A stretch of 64,000 nucleotides of DNA from JBBECE01 sp040881985 (GCA_040881985.1 JBBECE010000038.1:3385-67384); one strand, 5' to 3'; counted from the first letter of the stretch, positions 7,144-16,550 are shown. Numbers and translations: made by a program. Notes: a model not told the origin generated them from the letters alone.

Positions 7144-9723
7144 TTACTCGCCCGCCTCGGGCCGCTTGACCTCTTGCGGCTCGTCGAGCAGCACCGATTT
7201 GACCTTGGCGGCGAGCTGATTCAGCGAGAACGGCTTCGGCAGGAATTCGACCGTCGTGTCTTCCTCTAGCCCCTTGCGCGCCCCTTCCTCGGCATAGCCC
7301 GACACGAAGATCACCTTCACCCCCGGATAGTTACGCCGGACATGGGCGAGCAATTCCGGCCCGTCCATCTCCGGCATCACCACGTCCGAGATGAGAAGAT
7401 CGATCCGGCCCTCGATTTCCCTGAGCACCTCGAGGGCCTCGGCGCCCGTCGCCGCCTCGTGCACCGTATAGCCCGCCGATTGCAGCGCCCGGGCCGAGAA
7501 GGCGCGGACGCTCTCCTCGTCCTCGACGATCAGGATTCGCTCGTCCCCGGTCAGGTCGCGAACCTTGGCCACGCCGCCCCGGTCGGTCGCCTCGCCCTCG
7601 GCCGGCACGTGCCGCGGCAGGAAGATGCGGAAAGTCGTCCCCTTGCCGACCGTCGATTCCGGATAGATGAATCCGCCCGTCTGCTTGATGATCCCGTAGA
7701 CCGTCGCCAGCCCGAGCCCGGTGCCTTTGCCGATGTCCTTGGTCGTATAGAAGGGCTCGAAAATCTTCTCCATCACCTGCGGCGTCATTCCGGTGCCCGA
7801 ATCCTCGACCTCGATCAGCACATAGTCGGCCCCCGGCATGCCGCGATAATTGAACGCCGCCGCCTCGCGCTCGCCGATATTTCGGGTCTTGACCGTCACC
7901 TTGCCGCCGCCCGGCATGGCGTCGCGCGCATTGACCACCAGATTGATGATGACCTGCTCGAACTGGTTGCGGTCGGCGCGGACCGGCCAGACGTCGCGCG
8001 AGTGATCGACCCCGAGGACGATGGTCTCACCGATCAGGCGCTTGAGAAGCACCGTCAGATCGTCGACGAGCTCCGGGATTTCGAGCACCTCAAGTCGCAA
8101 GGTCTGCCGCCGCGAGAACGCCAGCAGCTGCCGGACGAGCCCGGCCGCCCGGTTGGCGTTCTGCTTGATCTGCATGATGTCCTTGAAGGTCGGATCGGCC
8201 GGCCGGAGGTTGATCAGCAAGAGATCCGAGAAGCCGATGATCGCGGTCAAGACGTTGTTGAGGTCGTGCGCCACCCCGCCGGCCAGCTGGCCGATCGCCT
8301 GCATCTTTTGGCTTTGGGCGAACTGCTGCTCGAGCTGGCGCTGCTCGGTGGTGTCGAGCGCAAAGACGATCGCGGTCTCCGGTGAATCGCCCGCCTTCTC
8401 GACGCTCGACAAATAAAGCCGGACGCTGCGCTCGCCGTCCGCGCTCAAGACCGCGTCGACCGGCTCGATCGATGACCGGTTGGCCGCCGCCTCGGCGATC
8501 GCCTCCATGAATCGCTGGCCGGCTTCGGGCGCCAGCAATTCGGTCAGCGGCAGGCCCTCGGTCGCCCGCTCGCCGCCCTCATTGCCGAAGGTGCGCATGA
8601 ACGGCGCGTTGGTCCGCAAGATTCGCGCTTCGGCGTCGAGCGCCGCGATGGCGAACGGCGTGTTGTTGAAGAAGCGCGAGAACCTGACTTCCGCCGCCCG
8701 CAACTCCTCGGCCGTATCGGCCCCCTTCGAGCGGTCGAGCACCAGGGTTCTGGTCTCGCCGAGATCGCCCTCGGCCAGCCGCGCCACCCGATGCAGCAGG
8801 CGGACCGGGAACGATGTACCGTTGCGCCGGACCAGGTCGATATCGATGATTTCGGTGCGGATTTCTCCGTCACGCCGTCCGCCGAGCAACAGCCCCGCCC
8901 CGTCCCCGCGGACGATGTCGGACAAACGGATCGAGCCGGCATTGAACTCGGCGAGGTCGTAGCCGAGCCAGTCGGCGAGTGTCGCGTTGAGATATTGCAC
9001 CCGTCCCTGGCTGTCGGCCGAAAAGAACCCGGCGGGGGCATGGTCGAGATAGTCGATCGCCCGCTGCAGCTCGAGGAAGATGTTTTCCTGGGTGTCACGA
9101 TCGCGCGAAATGTCCTCGACCGACCAGAGCGTCAGGTTCCGCCCGCCCTCGACCGGGGGCAGCCCCAGAACCCTCACCCGGTACCAGGTCGGCCCTTTGC
9201 CGCGCCGGGCGCCCGCGACCAGCGGTCCGGGCAGCCTGATGTCCTCCTGCGCCGCCCGCCCCTCGCGCGCCGCCCGCGTCAGCCGGTACATGGCTTCCGA
9301 GGCCTCCGGGCTCGAGACGAACAGCCGCGGCACCCCGACCGGCGGCTCGCCCTCCAGCTGCGAGCCCATCACCCCATAGGCCGAGTTGGCGTAGACTACC
9401 CGCCCTTCCCGGTCGGCGACCACCGCTCCGTAGGGCAGCGAATCGACGATGGCGCTCGACAGCCCGCGCGCCGGCTCGCCGCGCGCCAGCTTGAAGAGCC
9501 CCGCCGCCAGCGCGAAGAGGCAGAAGACCCCGACCACCACGAGCGTGCCGAGGAACAAAAGCGTCCATTCGGCCGAAATCCGCTCGCCCATCACCGAAAA
9601 GCCGATGGCGACCGCGACGAAAAAAATCGCCAGCAGCAACACCCGCCACAGGCCGGAGCTACTCCCGGGCCGGTCGACCGCGGGCTCGGGATAGACTTCC
9701 TCGTCGAGCGGCGACACCGCCAT
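7144..9723 (-). CDS. cckA: Cell-cycle hybrid sensor histidine kinase CckA
   Basis: I chose ATG 9723 (859 residues); a TTG at 9741 is an alternative. Two membrane helices lie near residues 25-44 and 52-75. PAS-type domains follow to about 465, then an H-box (GGVAHDLNNVLTAIIGFSDLL), an ATPase domain with EVEDSGTGM, FEPFYTTKDIGKGTGLGLA and ESTVGKGTTFRIFLPR, and a C-terminal receiver (ILIVEDEESVR, DLLISDVVMPEMDG, VIFVSGYAE, FLPKPFS). The H-box and the N-terminal two-helix/PAS/receiver order are those of alphaproteobacterial CckA. CckA passes phosphate through ChpT to CtrA and CpdR to control cell-cycle and polar functions. A perfect CtrA consensus box lies upstream at 9904-9919. The neighbouring FliO-like gene is divergent. 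Confidence 0.93.
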   Translation of the reverse strand: MAVSPLDEEVYPEPAVDRPGSSSGLWRVLLLAIFFVAVAIGFSVMGERISAEWTLLFLGTLVVVGVFCLFALAAGLFKLARGEPARGLSSAIVDSLPYGAVVADREGRVVYANSAYGVMGSQLEGEPPVGVPRLFVSSPEASEAMYRLTRAAREGRAAQEDIRLPGPLVAGARRGKGPTWYRVRVLGLPPVEGGRNLTLWSVEDISRDRDTQENIFLELQRAIDYLDHAPAGFFSADSQGRVQYLNATLADWLGYDLAEFNAGSIRLSDIVRGDGAGLLLGGRRDGEIRTEIIDIDLVRRNGTSFPVRLLHRVARLAEGDLGETRTLVLDRSKGADTAEELRAAEVRFSRFFNNTPFAIAALDAEARILRTNAPFMRTFGNEGGERATEGLPLTELLAPEAGQRFMEAIAEAAANRSSIEPVDAVLSADGERSVRLYLSSVEKAGDSPETAIVFALDTTEQRQLEQQFAQSQKMQAIGQLAGGVAHDLNNVLTAIIGFSDLLLINLRPADPTFKDIMQIKQNANRAAGLVRQLLAFSRRQTLRLEVLEIPELVDDLTVLLKRLIGETIVLGVDHSRDVWPVRADRNQFEQVIINLVVNARDAMPGGGKVTVKTRNIGEREAAAFNYRGMPGADYVLIEVEDSGTGMTPQVMEKIFEPFYTTKDIGKGTGLGLATVYGIIKQTGGFIYPESTVGKGTTFRIFLPRHVPAEGEATDRGGVAKVRDLTGDERILIVEDEESVRAFSARALQSAGYTVHEAATGAEALEVLREIEGRIDLLISDVVMPEMDGPELLAHVRRNYPGVKVIFVSGYAEEGARKGLEEDTTVEFLPKPFSLNQLAAKVKSVLLDEPQEVKRPEAGE

Positions 9724-9741
9724 GGGCCTTGCTTTCGTCAA

Positions 9742-10074
9742 CGAAGCCTCGCCGGGGCGGGGATGAGGGATGGTCGCGGACTGTCTAGCAAATCGGCTTT
9801 CCGGTTTGTAGTGCCGGGGTCGACGCTTGTTCGAGTCGCCCGCGCCGGTCTTCGCGAGGGGTTACAGCTAGCACATTCTGCGAACCGACCTGTCGCCCTT
9901 ATGGTTAATCCGCCATTAATTGCACCCTTTTTGCCGTCTTTCGACCGGCTTTTTGCCGAATTTTCCGACTCGGCACCTGCATTTTCGCCGCGCTTGGCGC
10001 TATGCTGGGCGATGGGTGCCGCGCCGCGAGTCGCTGCGGACGGCCGAGGTGAGACGGGACGGCGCGAGGCTCGC
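9742..10074. other. 333-bp divergent intergenic region between cckA and the FliO-like gene
   Basis: No coding frame with recognisable content was found on either strand here. The region is the AT-richest stretch of its neighbourhood (around 9895-9970) and holds the CtrA-type box at 9904-9919. It must contain the promoters for cckA (leftward) and for the FliO-like gene (rightward). No clear rho-independent terminator was seen. Confidence 0.7.
9904..9919 (-). promoter_or_regulatory. CtrA box (full consensus) upstream of cckA
   Basis: On the minus strand the bases read TTAATGGCGGATTAACC, which fits the CtrA consensus TTAA-N7-TTAAC without mismatch; on the plus strand it reads TTAA-N7-TTAA. The site is about 180 bp before the cckA start and about 155 bp before the FliO-like start, in the only intergenic region between these divergent genes. 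Both are plausible CtrA targets: CckA is the head of the CtrA phosphorelay, and flagellar genes are a classic CtrA regulon. A matching -10 element was not clear. Confidence 0.65.
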
Positions 10075-10851
10075 GTGGGTTTTCTCAATTCGCTATTGGG
10101 GGACATTTCGTCCGAAGTCTGGACCGTGGTCGCGGCGTTGCTGATCGCCATCGTCCTCGTCGTCTTCCTGGTCTGGCTGCTGAAGTTTGCGCTCAACGCC
10201 TCGCGCACCGTCGCCCGCGGCCGTAACCGGCGGATCGGGGTTACCGAATCGGTAATGGTCGACACCAAGCGCCAGCTCGTCCTCATCCGCCGCGACGATG
10301 TCGAACATCTGGTCCTGACCGGCGGCCCGCAAGACCTTGTCGTCGAATCGAATATCCCGCTCATCCCGGAACCGGTCGCGGTGCCCTCGCGCCGCGCCCC
10401 GCCCGTCCCCGGCGAGCGCCGTGCCGGCGAGGCGCGACAACGGCCCGCCGGATCGGGCGAGGCGCCCGTCGCGGCGTCCTCGCTCCGCCCGAGTTTTGCC
10501 GCTGTCTCGCCTGCCGCGCCCGTCCCCGCCGAACGTCCCGCGCCGCCCGCCGCCAGCGAGGAGCCCGAGTTGCCGTCCAACGTCTCGCCGATCGAAAAGC
10601 TCCGCCAGCTCGGCCAGCGGCCCGCCGCCCGCGCCATCGCGGCGCTGCGCTATCCGGGCCTCTTGCGCCCGATTACCCGGCATCGCGGGATCGAGCCCGT
10701 CCCGGCCAACCGGCCCGACCCCATCGCCGCCGAAGCCGATGCGCCTCTGCCCCCCGCACCCGAAGCCGGCGAGCAAGCCGCGGCCAATGAGGCGGATGAC
10801 GGCGCCAAACCAAATCCGAAGGCCGACAAACAAACCAGCACCCGCGGCTGA
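10075..10851 (+). CDS. FliO-domain membrane protein
   Basis: The GTG at 10075, with GCGAGG just upstream, starts a 258-residue protein; the open frame extends far upstream only as antisense to cckA. A single membrane helix spans about residues 16-38. A FliO-like basic segment with RRIGVTESVMVDTKRQLVLIRRDD follows, then a Pro/Ala-rich, probably disordered tail from about residue 100. FliO is a small assembly factor of the flagellar export gate. Alphaproteobacteria often carry this domain alone, away from fliP/Q/R, as here. The gene shares its upstream region with cckA, including a CtrA box, and is followed 70 bp later by a peptidase gene. Confidence 0.75.
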   Translation: MGFLNSLLGDISSEVWTVVAALLIAIVLVVFLVWLLKFALNASRTVARGRNRRIGVTESVMVDTKRQLVLIRRDDVEHLVLTGGPQDLVVESNIPLIPEPVAVPSRRAPPVPGERRAGEARQRPAGSGEAPVAASSLRPSFAAVSPAAPVPAERPAPPAASEEPELPSNVSPIEKLRQLGQRPAARAIAALRYPGLLRPITRHRGIEPVPANRPDPIAAEADAPLPPAPEAGEQAAANEADDGAKPNPKADKQTSTRG

Positions 10852-10921
10852 CCGCCCGCACTCTTTCCCTCCGCCGGCCCATCGGCTATTGACCCCCCGG
10901 TCGTCCGTCCGTGAGACCCCG

Positions 10922-12415
10922 ATGTCCTTTGCCAAACTCGACGCCCTTGGCCACCGCATCGAGGCCCTCGACCACGCCCTTTCAATCCTCCGGGCCGACG
11001 AGGCGACCCACATGCCGGCCGGCGGCGGCGAGAAACGCGCCGGGGCGGTCGCCGCGCTCGCCGCCATCCGCCACGCCGAAGCGAGCGCCGCGCCCATCGC
11101 CGACTGGATCGAGGCGGCCGCGACCGAGGCGCTGAACGACGACCAGCAAGCGGCGCTGCGCGAATTCCGCCGCGCCTATCTGAACCTGACGTGCCTGCCG
11201 TCCGAATTCGTCGAGCGCCAGACCATCGCCGCCATGCGCTGCGAACAGCTCTGGCGGGAGTTGCGCCCCCAAGGCGACTGGCCCGGCCTCTTGCCGGCGC
11301 TTTCCACCGTCATTGGTCTCGTCCGCGAGGAGGCGCAGCGCCGCGCCGATCGGCTCGGTCTGGCTCCCTACGACGCGCTGATCGAGCAATACGATCCCGG
11401 CAGCCGAGCCGCCGCTATCGCGCCCGTCTTCGACAAGCTCAAATCCTTCCTCAAGGACTTCGTACCGGAGGCGATGGCCCGCCAGCAAGAGCGCCTCGCC
11501 GCTCACTCGCTGCGCGAGATCCATGGCCCTTTCCCGATCGACAAGCAGCGCGCGCTCGGCCTCGAAATGATGGCCGCGCTCGGCTTCGACTTCACCCACG
11601 GGCGGCTCGACGTCTCCCATCACCCGTTTTGCGGCGGGGTGCCGACCGACGTGCGGATGACCACCCGCTACCGGACCGACGACTTCCTGACCGCGCTGAT
11701 GGGAATCCTGCACGAGACCGGCCACGCGCTCTACGAGCAAAATCTGCCGAAACAATGGAGCCACTGGCCGCTCGGCCAGGCCCGCGGCATGGCGCTCCAC
11801 GAAAGCCAGTCGCTGTTCGTCGAACAGCAGATCGCCCGCCATCCGGCTTTCTGGCAATGGGCGCTGCCGCGGCTGCGCCACCATCTCGGCGCCGGCCTTG
11901 ACGGCTGGACCGTCGAGGACGTGCTCGCCCATGTGCTCTATGTCGAGCGCGGCCTGATCCGGGTCGATGCCGACGAGACGACTTATCCGCTGCATGTGAT
12001 CCTGCGCTTCGAGCTCGAGCAGGAGCTCGTCACCGGCCAACTCGACGTCGCCGACCTGCCGGAAGCCTGGGACGCCAGAATGACCGACTATCTGGGTCTG
12101 CGGACCGTGGACGACCCCGCCAACGGCCCGATGCAGGACGTGCATTGGCCGGGCGGCACCTTTGGCTATTTCCCTTCCTATACGCTCGGCGCGCTGATCG
12201 CCGCGCAGCAATGGCGCGCCATCACCGAGGCCATGCCCAGAATTGAATCCGACCTCGCCCGCGGCGATTTCAGGGCGGTCAACGACTGGCGGCGGAAGAA
12301 CATCTGGGAGCAGGCCTCGCGCTACTCGACCCCCGAACTCATCAAAAAGGCGACCGGCCACCCGCTCGACGCGACGATCTTCATCACCCACCTGAAGGCC
12401 CGCTACGCCGCCTAG
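10922..12415 (+). CDS. M32 family metallocarboxypeptidase (carboxypeptidase Taq type)
   Basis: A 497-residue protein, the usual M32 length, starting at ATG 10922. The zinc motif HETGH lies at residues 264-268, the third ligand is Glu 294 in ALHESQSLF, and the family segments HPFCGGVPTDVRMTTRY and DETTYPLHVILRFELEQ are present. M32 enzymes remove C-terminal residues from peptides in the cytosol and carry no signal peptide; none is seen here. It may be cotranscribed with the FliO-like gene, although the 70-bp gap could hold its own promoter. The longer open frame upstream of 10922 is a shadow of that gene. Confidence 0.93.
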   Translation: MSFAKLDALGHRIEALDHALSILRADEATHMPAGGGEKRAGAVAALAAIRHAEASAAPIADWIEAAATEALNDDQQAALREFRRAYLNLTCLPSEFVERQTIAAMRCEQLWRELRPQGDWPGLLPALSTVIGLVREEAQRRADRLGLAPYDALIEQYDPGSRAAAIAPVFDKLKSFLKDFVPEAMARQQERLAAHSLREIHGPFPIDKQRALGLEMMAALGFDFTHGRLDVSHHPFCGGVPTDVRMTTRYRTDDFLTALMGILHETGHALYEQNLPKQWSHWPLGQARGMALHESQSLFVEQQIARHPAFWQWALPRLRHHLGAGLDGWTVEDVLAHVLYVERGLIRVDADETTYPLHVILRFELEQELVTGQLDVADLPEAWDARMTDYLGLRTVDDPANGPMQDVHWPGGTFGYFPSYTLGALIAAQQWRAITEAMPRIESDLARGDFRAVNDWRRKNIWEQASRYSTPELIKKATGHPLDATIFITHLKARYAA

Positions 12416-12488
12416 GCGCGGCGGCCGATGGAGCGACGCGTCGCCCGGTGATAAGCTCTTCGAGGGAGAGCCACGCCCCGGAGCAACA

Positions 12489-13247
12489 ATGGCGAACCTC
12501 GCGCAGGACGATTTCGTTCGGGTGCTGAAGGCGGTCGAGATTCTCGGCCGCGACGCCGCCTACGACACCTTTCCCCTCCGGTTGGTCGAGGCCATCCGGG
12601 CGGCGGCCGATATCGACTTCGTGGCCTATTCCGAGGTCGACCCGGCGAGCGGACAAAGCCGCTTCCTGCTCTCTCCCGATCTCGCCGCCATGGACCCCGC
12701 CAGCCGCGACTATGCGGCATTCGTCCGGCGCTTCGGCAATCATCCGCTGATCGCCCAGGGCGCCGCCGCCGGTCCCCGCGCTGCGGGCAGTTTCATCGAC
12801 CGGCTTCGCCTCATGGGCGTCGTCGGCAATTGCTGCGGGGAGGCCGAGATCAGTCTCAATCTCGGCTTCGACGTCGCTTCCGCCGGGCGCCGTCTGGTCG
12901 GGGTGGCGATCAACCGCGCGTGGCGCGACTTCGACGCCGCCGACGCGGCGCGTATCGAACTTCTTCGGCCGCATGTCGTGCTCGCTTTTCGCAATCTTCG
13001 CTTACCGCCCGCTGCACAGACTCCCGACGCCATCCGCGCCGATCCGCCGCTCACCCCGCGCGAACTCGAAGTGCTGCACTGGGTGTCGATGGGCAAATCC
13101 AACGAGGAGGTGGCGGCGATCGTCGGCGCCCGCTCGTCCACGGTGAAAAAACATCTCGAACATATCTACGACAAACTCGGCGTGCCGAACCGGACGGCGG
13201 CAGCCCAGGCGGGGCGGGCCGCCGCGCCAACCCGTTCCTTAGCGTGA
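12489..13247 (+). CDS. LuxR-family transcriptional regulator
   Basis: A 252-residue two-domain regulator. The N-terminal ~170 residues resemble a GAF-like sensory domain (AADIDFVAYSEVDPASG, LGFDVASAGRRLVGVAINR). The C-terminus is a LuxR/FixJ helix-turn-helix (LTPRELEVLHWVSMGKSNEE, then AAIVGARSSTVKKHLEHIYD, then KLGVPNRT). It lacks a receiver domain and no luxI gene is nearby, so the ligand is unknown. The start ATG 12489 follows a GGAG at 12480-12483. The 3' end overlaps the end of the convergent SRPBCC gene by 9 bp, so the two transcripts would be antisense at their tails. Confidence 0.85.
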   Translation: MANLAQDDFVRVLKAVEILGRDAAYDTFPLRLVEAIRAAADIDFVAYSEVDPASGQSRFLLSPDLAAMDPASRDYAAFVRRFGNHPLIAQGAAAGPRAAGSFIDRLRLMGVVGNCCGEAEISLNLGFDVASAGRRLVGVAINRAWRDFDAADAARIELLRPHVVLAFRNLRLPPAAQTPDAIRADPPLTPRELEVLHWVSMGKSNEEVAAIVGARSSTVKKHLEHIYDKLGVPNRTAAAQAGRAAAPTRSLA

Positions 13248-13715
13248 TGCCGCCACCTTGAGCGGCGGACGCGAAGCGTTATCGGATTCCATCGCCGCTT
13301 TCAGCCTTCGGAGTTCCTCCTTGGTCTCCTTGCTTCCTTCGGCGCGCACCATGGGTTCCATCAGTTTCCAGAAACCCCGCATGGTGATCGACGCCTGAAG
13401 CGTCATGCGGGTGCCGCCGCCGGGCGCGGCCGCGAAATCGAAACGCGACGTGTAGTTCATCTGGCTGCCGCGGGCGACGAAGGCGTAGGTCTTCGGTGCG
13501 ACGAGTTCGGTCACCTCGCAAGTCGAGGTCAGCTTGAGGCCCATCACCTTCAGCGCTTCGGTGAAGCGGGTGCCGACCTTCGCCGGCGGCGGGGTGAGGA
13601 GCTTGCTGGCGAAGACCCCGCTCTGCCAGCGGGTCAGGTTTTCGACGTCGGCCACCCAGTCAAAGGCAACCTGCGGCGGCACAGTGACGTCGATCGTTTC
13701 CGAGAGTTTGAACAT
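13239..13715 (-). CDS. SRPBCC-family (polyketide cyclase/START-like) protein
   Basis: A 158-residue protein from ATG 13715; the open frame continues upstream to 14411 only as antisense to the methyltransferase gene. The sequence has SRPBCC features: an opening strand FKLSETIDVTVPPQVAFDWV, WQSGVF, and the late helix GFWKLMEPMVRAEGSKETKE. This fold binds hydrophobic ligands, and members include cyclases, lipid carriers and CoxG-like proteins. No specific ligand or pathway can be inferred. It is divergent from the methyltransferase with 39 bp between the start codons, and tail-to-tail with the LuxR regulator. Confidence 0.8.
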   Translation of the reverse strand: MFKLSETIDVTVPPQVAFDWVADVENLTRWQSGVFASKLLTPPPAKVGTRFTEALKVMGLKLTSTCEVTELVAPKTYAFVARGSQMNYTSRFDFAAAPGGGTRMTLQASITMRGFWKLMEPMVRAEGSKETKEELRRLKAAMESDNASRPPLKVAASR

Positions 13716-13754
13716 GGCTGGTCTCCTTGCTGTCCCCTGCGGACGAACGGGAGA

Positions 13755-14471
13755 TTGACCGAACAGGCGGACACGCAACATACGCCTTTCGGCGTAGGCG
13801 CTCCCCACTACCGCATTGCCTATGAAAACTGGCAGGTCTATCAACGGTTGGTGGCTGAAGCTAACCCGCTGCATTGGGACAGTCTCTACGGCTCCAGGCT
13901 CGAGACCGAAGTCAGCTGGTTCGAGCCCTCCTGCGATACGTCCCTCGCCTTGATCGACGAAGCGGGCGCCGTGGCGGACTCTCCGATTATCGACATTGGC
14001 GGCGGCGCATCGCGGCTCGTCGATGCGCTTCTCGATCGCGGATATTCGGACCTCACCGTGCTCGACCTCAGCGCCGAAGCGTTGGAAGTCGCCCGCCGCC
14101 GGCTCGGCCCCGTCGCGGCTCGCATCGCTTGGATCGTCGCCGACGTGACCAAATGGACGCCTGCAAGGCGCTACGGACTTTGGCACGACCGCGCCGCCTT
14201 TCATTTTCTGACCGACCTCGCCGATCAGCGCGCCTATGCCGAGGTAATGCATGCCGCGCTGGCGCCGGGTGGGGTCGCCGTCATCGGCACTTTCGCGCCT
14301 GACGGGCCGGACCGCTGCAGCGGCCTGCCCGTCGCCCGCCACGACGCCGACGATCTCGGCGTCCTGATCGGGCCGGACTATGCGCTCTTCGCCACGCGCC
14401 GGCACGACCACGTGACGCCGAAGGGTGTGGTCCAGCGCTTCCAGTACTCTGGCTTTCGCCGCAAGCCCTGA
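13755..14471 (+). CDS. Class I SAM-dependent methyltransferase
   Basis: The glycine-rich SAM motif I is SPIIDIGGGASRLVDALLDR, followed by the acidic strand LTVLDLS and VADVTKW. The segment HWDSLYGSRLETEVSWFEP matches a small methyltransferase/thiol-S-methyltransferase-like family. The start is uncertain. TTG 13755 (238 residues) is shown; GTG 13851 would place the start just before the conserved HWDSLY segment and give 206 residues, but neither has a convincing ribosome site. The substrate is unknown. It is divergent from an SRPBCC gene, and the neighbourhood gives no pathway clue. Confidence 0.75.
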   Translation: MTEQADTQHTPFGVGAPHYRIAYENWQVYQRLVAEANPLHWDSLYGSRLETEVSWFEPSCDTSLALIDEAGAVADSPIIDIGGGASRLVDALLDRGYSDLTVLDLSAEALEVARRRLGPVAARIAWIVADVTKWTPARRYGLWHDRAAFHFLTDLADQRAYAEVMHAALAPGGVAVIGTFAPDGPDRCSGLPVARHDADDLGVLIGPDYALFATRRHDHVTPKGVVQRFQYSGFRRKP

Positions 14472-14564
14472 CGCCGCCGCCCGTTCTCACCCCGACACCC
14501 CTTTCTCACCTTCGGAACGGCGCTGAAATCCCTCGATTTCCAGCCATGCAATCTTTGCATTGCT

Positions 14565-14582
14565 CCCGGGGCACCCCCCGGG
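14565..14582 (+). other. GC-rich hairpin in the kup leader
   Basis: A perfect 7-bp stem (CCCGGGG / CCCCGGG) with loop CACC lies about 50 bp upstream of kup. No T-tract follows, so it is not a classical terminator. It could be a leader structure or chance symmetry in GC-rich DNA; no known riboswitch was recognised. Confidence 0.35.
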
Positions 14583-14630
14583 TGTAGAACGCCGGGCCGT
14601 CAAAATCGCGGTGCAACAGCGGTTCCAATC

Positions 14631-16550
14631 ATGGCAATTCAAGCGCCGGACCCTTCGGAGGTTCGGTCAGAGGCCAATGGGAACGGTCATCCCCTGCCGA
14701 CCTCCGGATTCTGGAAGCTCACCATCGGCAGCGTCGGTGTCGTCTACGGCGACATTGGCACCAGCCCCCTTTACGCGTTTCGCCAAGCCGCCGGCGCGGC
14801 GGCTGGGGGCGGGGTCGCGACCGAGAGCGACGTCTTCGGGGTCCTCTCGCTGATCTTCTGGGCGCTCACCATCATCGTCACGCTGAAATACGTCCTCTTC
14901 CTGTTGCGTGCGAACAACCACGGCGAAGGCGGCACCCTGGCGTTGATGGCGCTCGCCCTGCGTGCCATGCGGAACTCGAGTTTCATCATCCCGCTCGGCA
15001 TCGTCGCCGCGGCGCTCTTCTACGGCGACGCGATCATCACTCCGGCGCTCTCCGTGCTCTCGGCGGTCGAGGGCCTCGAGATCGTCGCCCCGGGCCTTGC
15101 CGACTACGTGTTGCCGCTGTCGATTGCGATCCTGCTGGGGCTCTTCCTCGTGCAGTCGCGCGGCACCGGCATCGTTTCCGCCTTTTTCAGCCCGATCACT
15201 GTTGTCTGGTTTGTCGCGATCGCAGGACTGGGCATCGTCCAGATTGCCGCCAACCCCGGCATTTTGCTGGCGCTCAGCCCGACGTATGCCGTCGGCTTCC
15301 TCGCCGGGCATGGCGTCATCGGCCTCGTCACCCTCGGCGCGGTCTTTCTCGCCGTCACCGGCGCCGAAGCGCTTTATGAGTCCCTGGGCCATTTCGGCCG
15401 AAAGCCGATCCAGACCGCCTGGCTCGCTCTGGTGTGGCCGGCGCTCGTCCTCAACTATTTCGGTCAGGGCGCCCTGGTGCTCGCCGATCCCGCCGCGCTT
15501 GAGAATCCGTTCTTCCTGATGGCCCCGCAATGGGCGCAGCTGCCGATGGTCATTCTCGCCACCGCGGCGACCGTCATCGCCAGCCAGGCGGTCATCACCG
15601 GCGCCTATTCGCTGAGCCGCCAGGCGATCCAGCTCGGCCTCCTGCCGCGCCTCGAAATCCGCCACACCTCGGAATCGCAGGCCGGGCAGATCTACATTCC
15701 CCGCATCAACGCTTTCCTGCTGTTCGGCGTACTCCTTCTCGTCGGCGTGTTCCGATCCTCGGGCGCGCTCGCCGGCGCCTACGGCATCGCCGTCACCGGC
15801 ACCATGGTCGTCACCGCAATTCTCGCCCTGATCGTCGTCCGCAAGGATTGGGGTTGGAGCTGGCCTGGCGCGGCGGCGCTCGTCCTGCCGTTCCTCTTCG
15901 TCGACCTGACGTTCCTCTCCGCCAACCTGCTGAAGGTCGTCGAGGGCGGCTGGTTCCCGCTGCTCCTCGGCGCATTCATCATCCTCTTGATGACCACCTG
16001 GCGGCGCGGCAGCCGCATCCTCTTTGAGAAGACCCGGCGCACCGAGGTGCCGCTTCTCGAACTTGTCCAAAATCTCGAGAAGCACTCCCCGCCCCGCGTC
16101 GCCGGCACCGCCGTCTACCTGACCAGCGATCCGCAGAGCACCCCGACGGCGCTGCTGCACGCCCTCAAGCACTTCAAGGTGCTGCACGAGCGCAACCTGA
16201 TCCTCACCGTCTTGACAACCGAGGAGCCGCGCGTGGCGTCCGACGACCGGCTCAGGCTCGATTCGATCGGCCCCACCTTCGACCGCCTGACCTTGCGCTA
16301 CGGCTTCATGGAAACGCCGAACGTGCCGAGGGCGCTGGGTGCCGCCAAGAAGCTCGGCTGGACCTTCGACATCATGTCGACGTCCTTCTTCCTGTCGCGC
16401 CGCTCGATCAAGGCGTCGGCAAAATCCGGGATGCCGCTCTGGCAGGATCGCATCTTCCTGATCCTGACGGACAACGCCGACGACGCCTCCTCCTACTTCC
16501 GCATCCCGATCGAACGCGTTGTCGAGATTGGAACCCAGGTTACCGTGTGA
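14631..16550 (+). CDS. kup: Kup potassium uptake permease
   Basis: A 639-residue protein of the KUP/HAK/KT family. The first helix carries the signature GSVGVVYGDIGTSPLYAF, followed by the family segments LFLLRANNHGEGGTLALMAL, FYGDAIITPALSVLSAVEGL, TGAEALYESLGHFGR and SQAVITGAYSLSRQAIQLG. About twelve membrane helices fill residues 25-480, and a cytosolic C-terminal domain follows. Kup imports K+ with H+ at the inner membrane, mostly at low pH or high osmolarity. The start ATG 14631 has no strong Shine-Dalgarno sequence. It converges with dksA, with 87 bp between the stop codons. Confidence 0.95.
   Translation: MAIQAPDPSEVRSEANGNGHPLPTSGFWKLTIGSVGVVYGDIGTSPLYAFRQAAGAAAGGGVATESDVFGVLSLIFWALTIIVTLKYVLFLLRANNHGEGGTLALMALALRAMRNSSFIIPLGIVAAALFYGDAIITPALSVLSAVEGLEIVAPGLADYVLPLSIAILLGLFLVQSRGTGIVSAFFSPITVVWFVAIAGLGIVQIAANPGILLALSPTYAVGFLAGHGVIGLVTLGAVFLAVTGAEALYESLGHFGRKPIQTAWLALVWPALVLNYFGQGALVLADPAALENPFFLMAPQWAQLPMVILATAATVIASQAVITGAYSLSRQAIQLGLLPRLEIRHTSESQAGQIYIPRINAFLLFGVLLLVGVFRSSGALAGAYGIAVTGTMVVTAILALIVVRKDWGWSWPGAAALVLPFLFVDLTFLSANLLKVVEGGWFPLLLGAFIILLMTTWRRGSRILFEKTRRTEVPLLELVQNLEKHSPPRVAGTAVYLTSDPQSTPTALLHALKHFKVLHERNLILTVLTTEEPRVASDDRLRLDSIGPTFDRLTLRYGFMETPNVPRALGAAKKLGWTFDIMSTSFFLSRRSIKASAKSGMPLWQDRIFLILTDNADDASSYFRIPIERVVEIGTQVTV

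Noticed and set aside
8791..10074. Upstream extension of the FliO-like frame (to 686 codons)
   Set aside because: The part before GTG 10075 is antisense to cckA and has no FliO similarity; the GTG has a nearby ribosome site.
13716..14411. Extension of the SRPBCC frame to 390 codons
   Set aside because: It lies antisense to the methyltransferase gene. Family similarity starts at ATG 13715.
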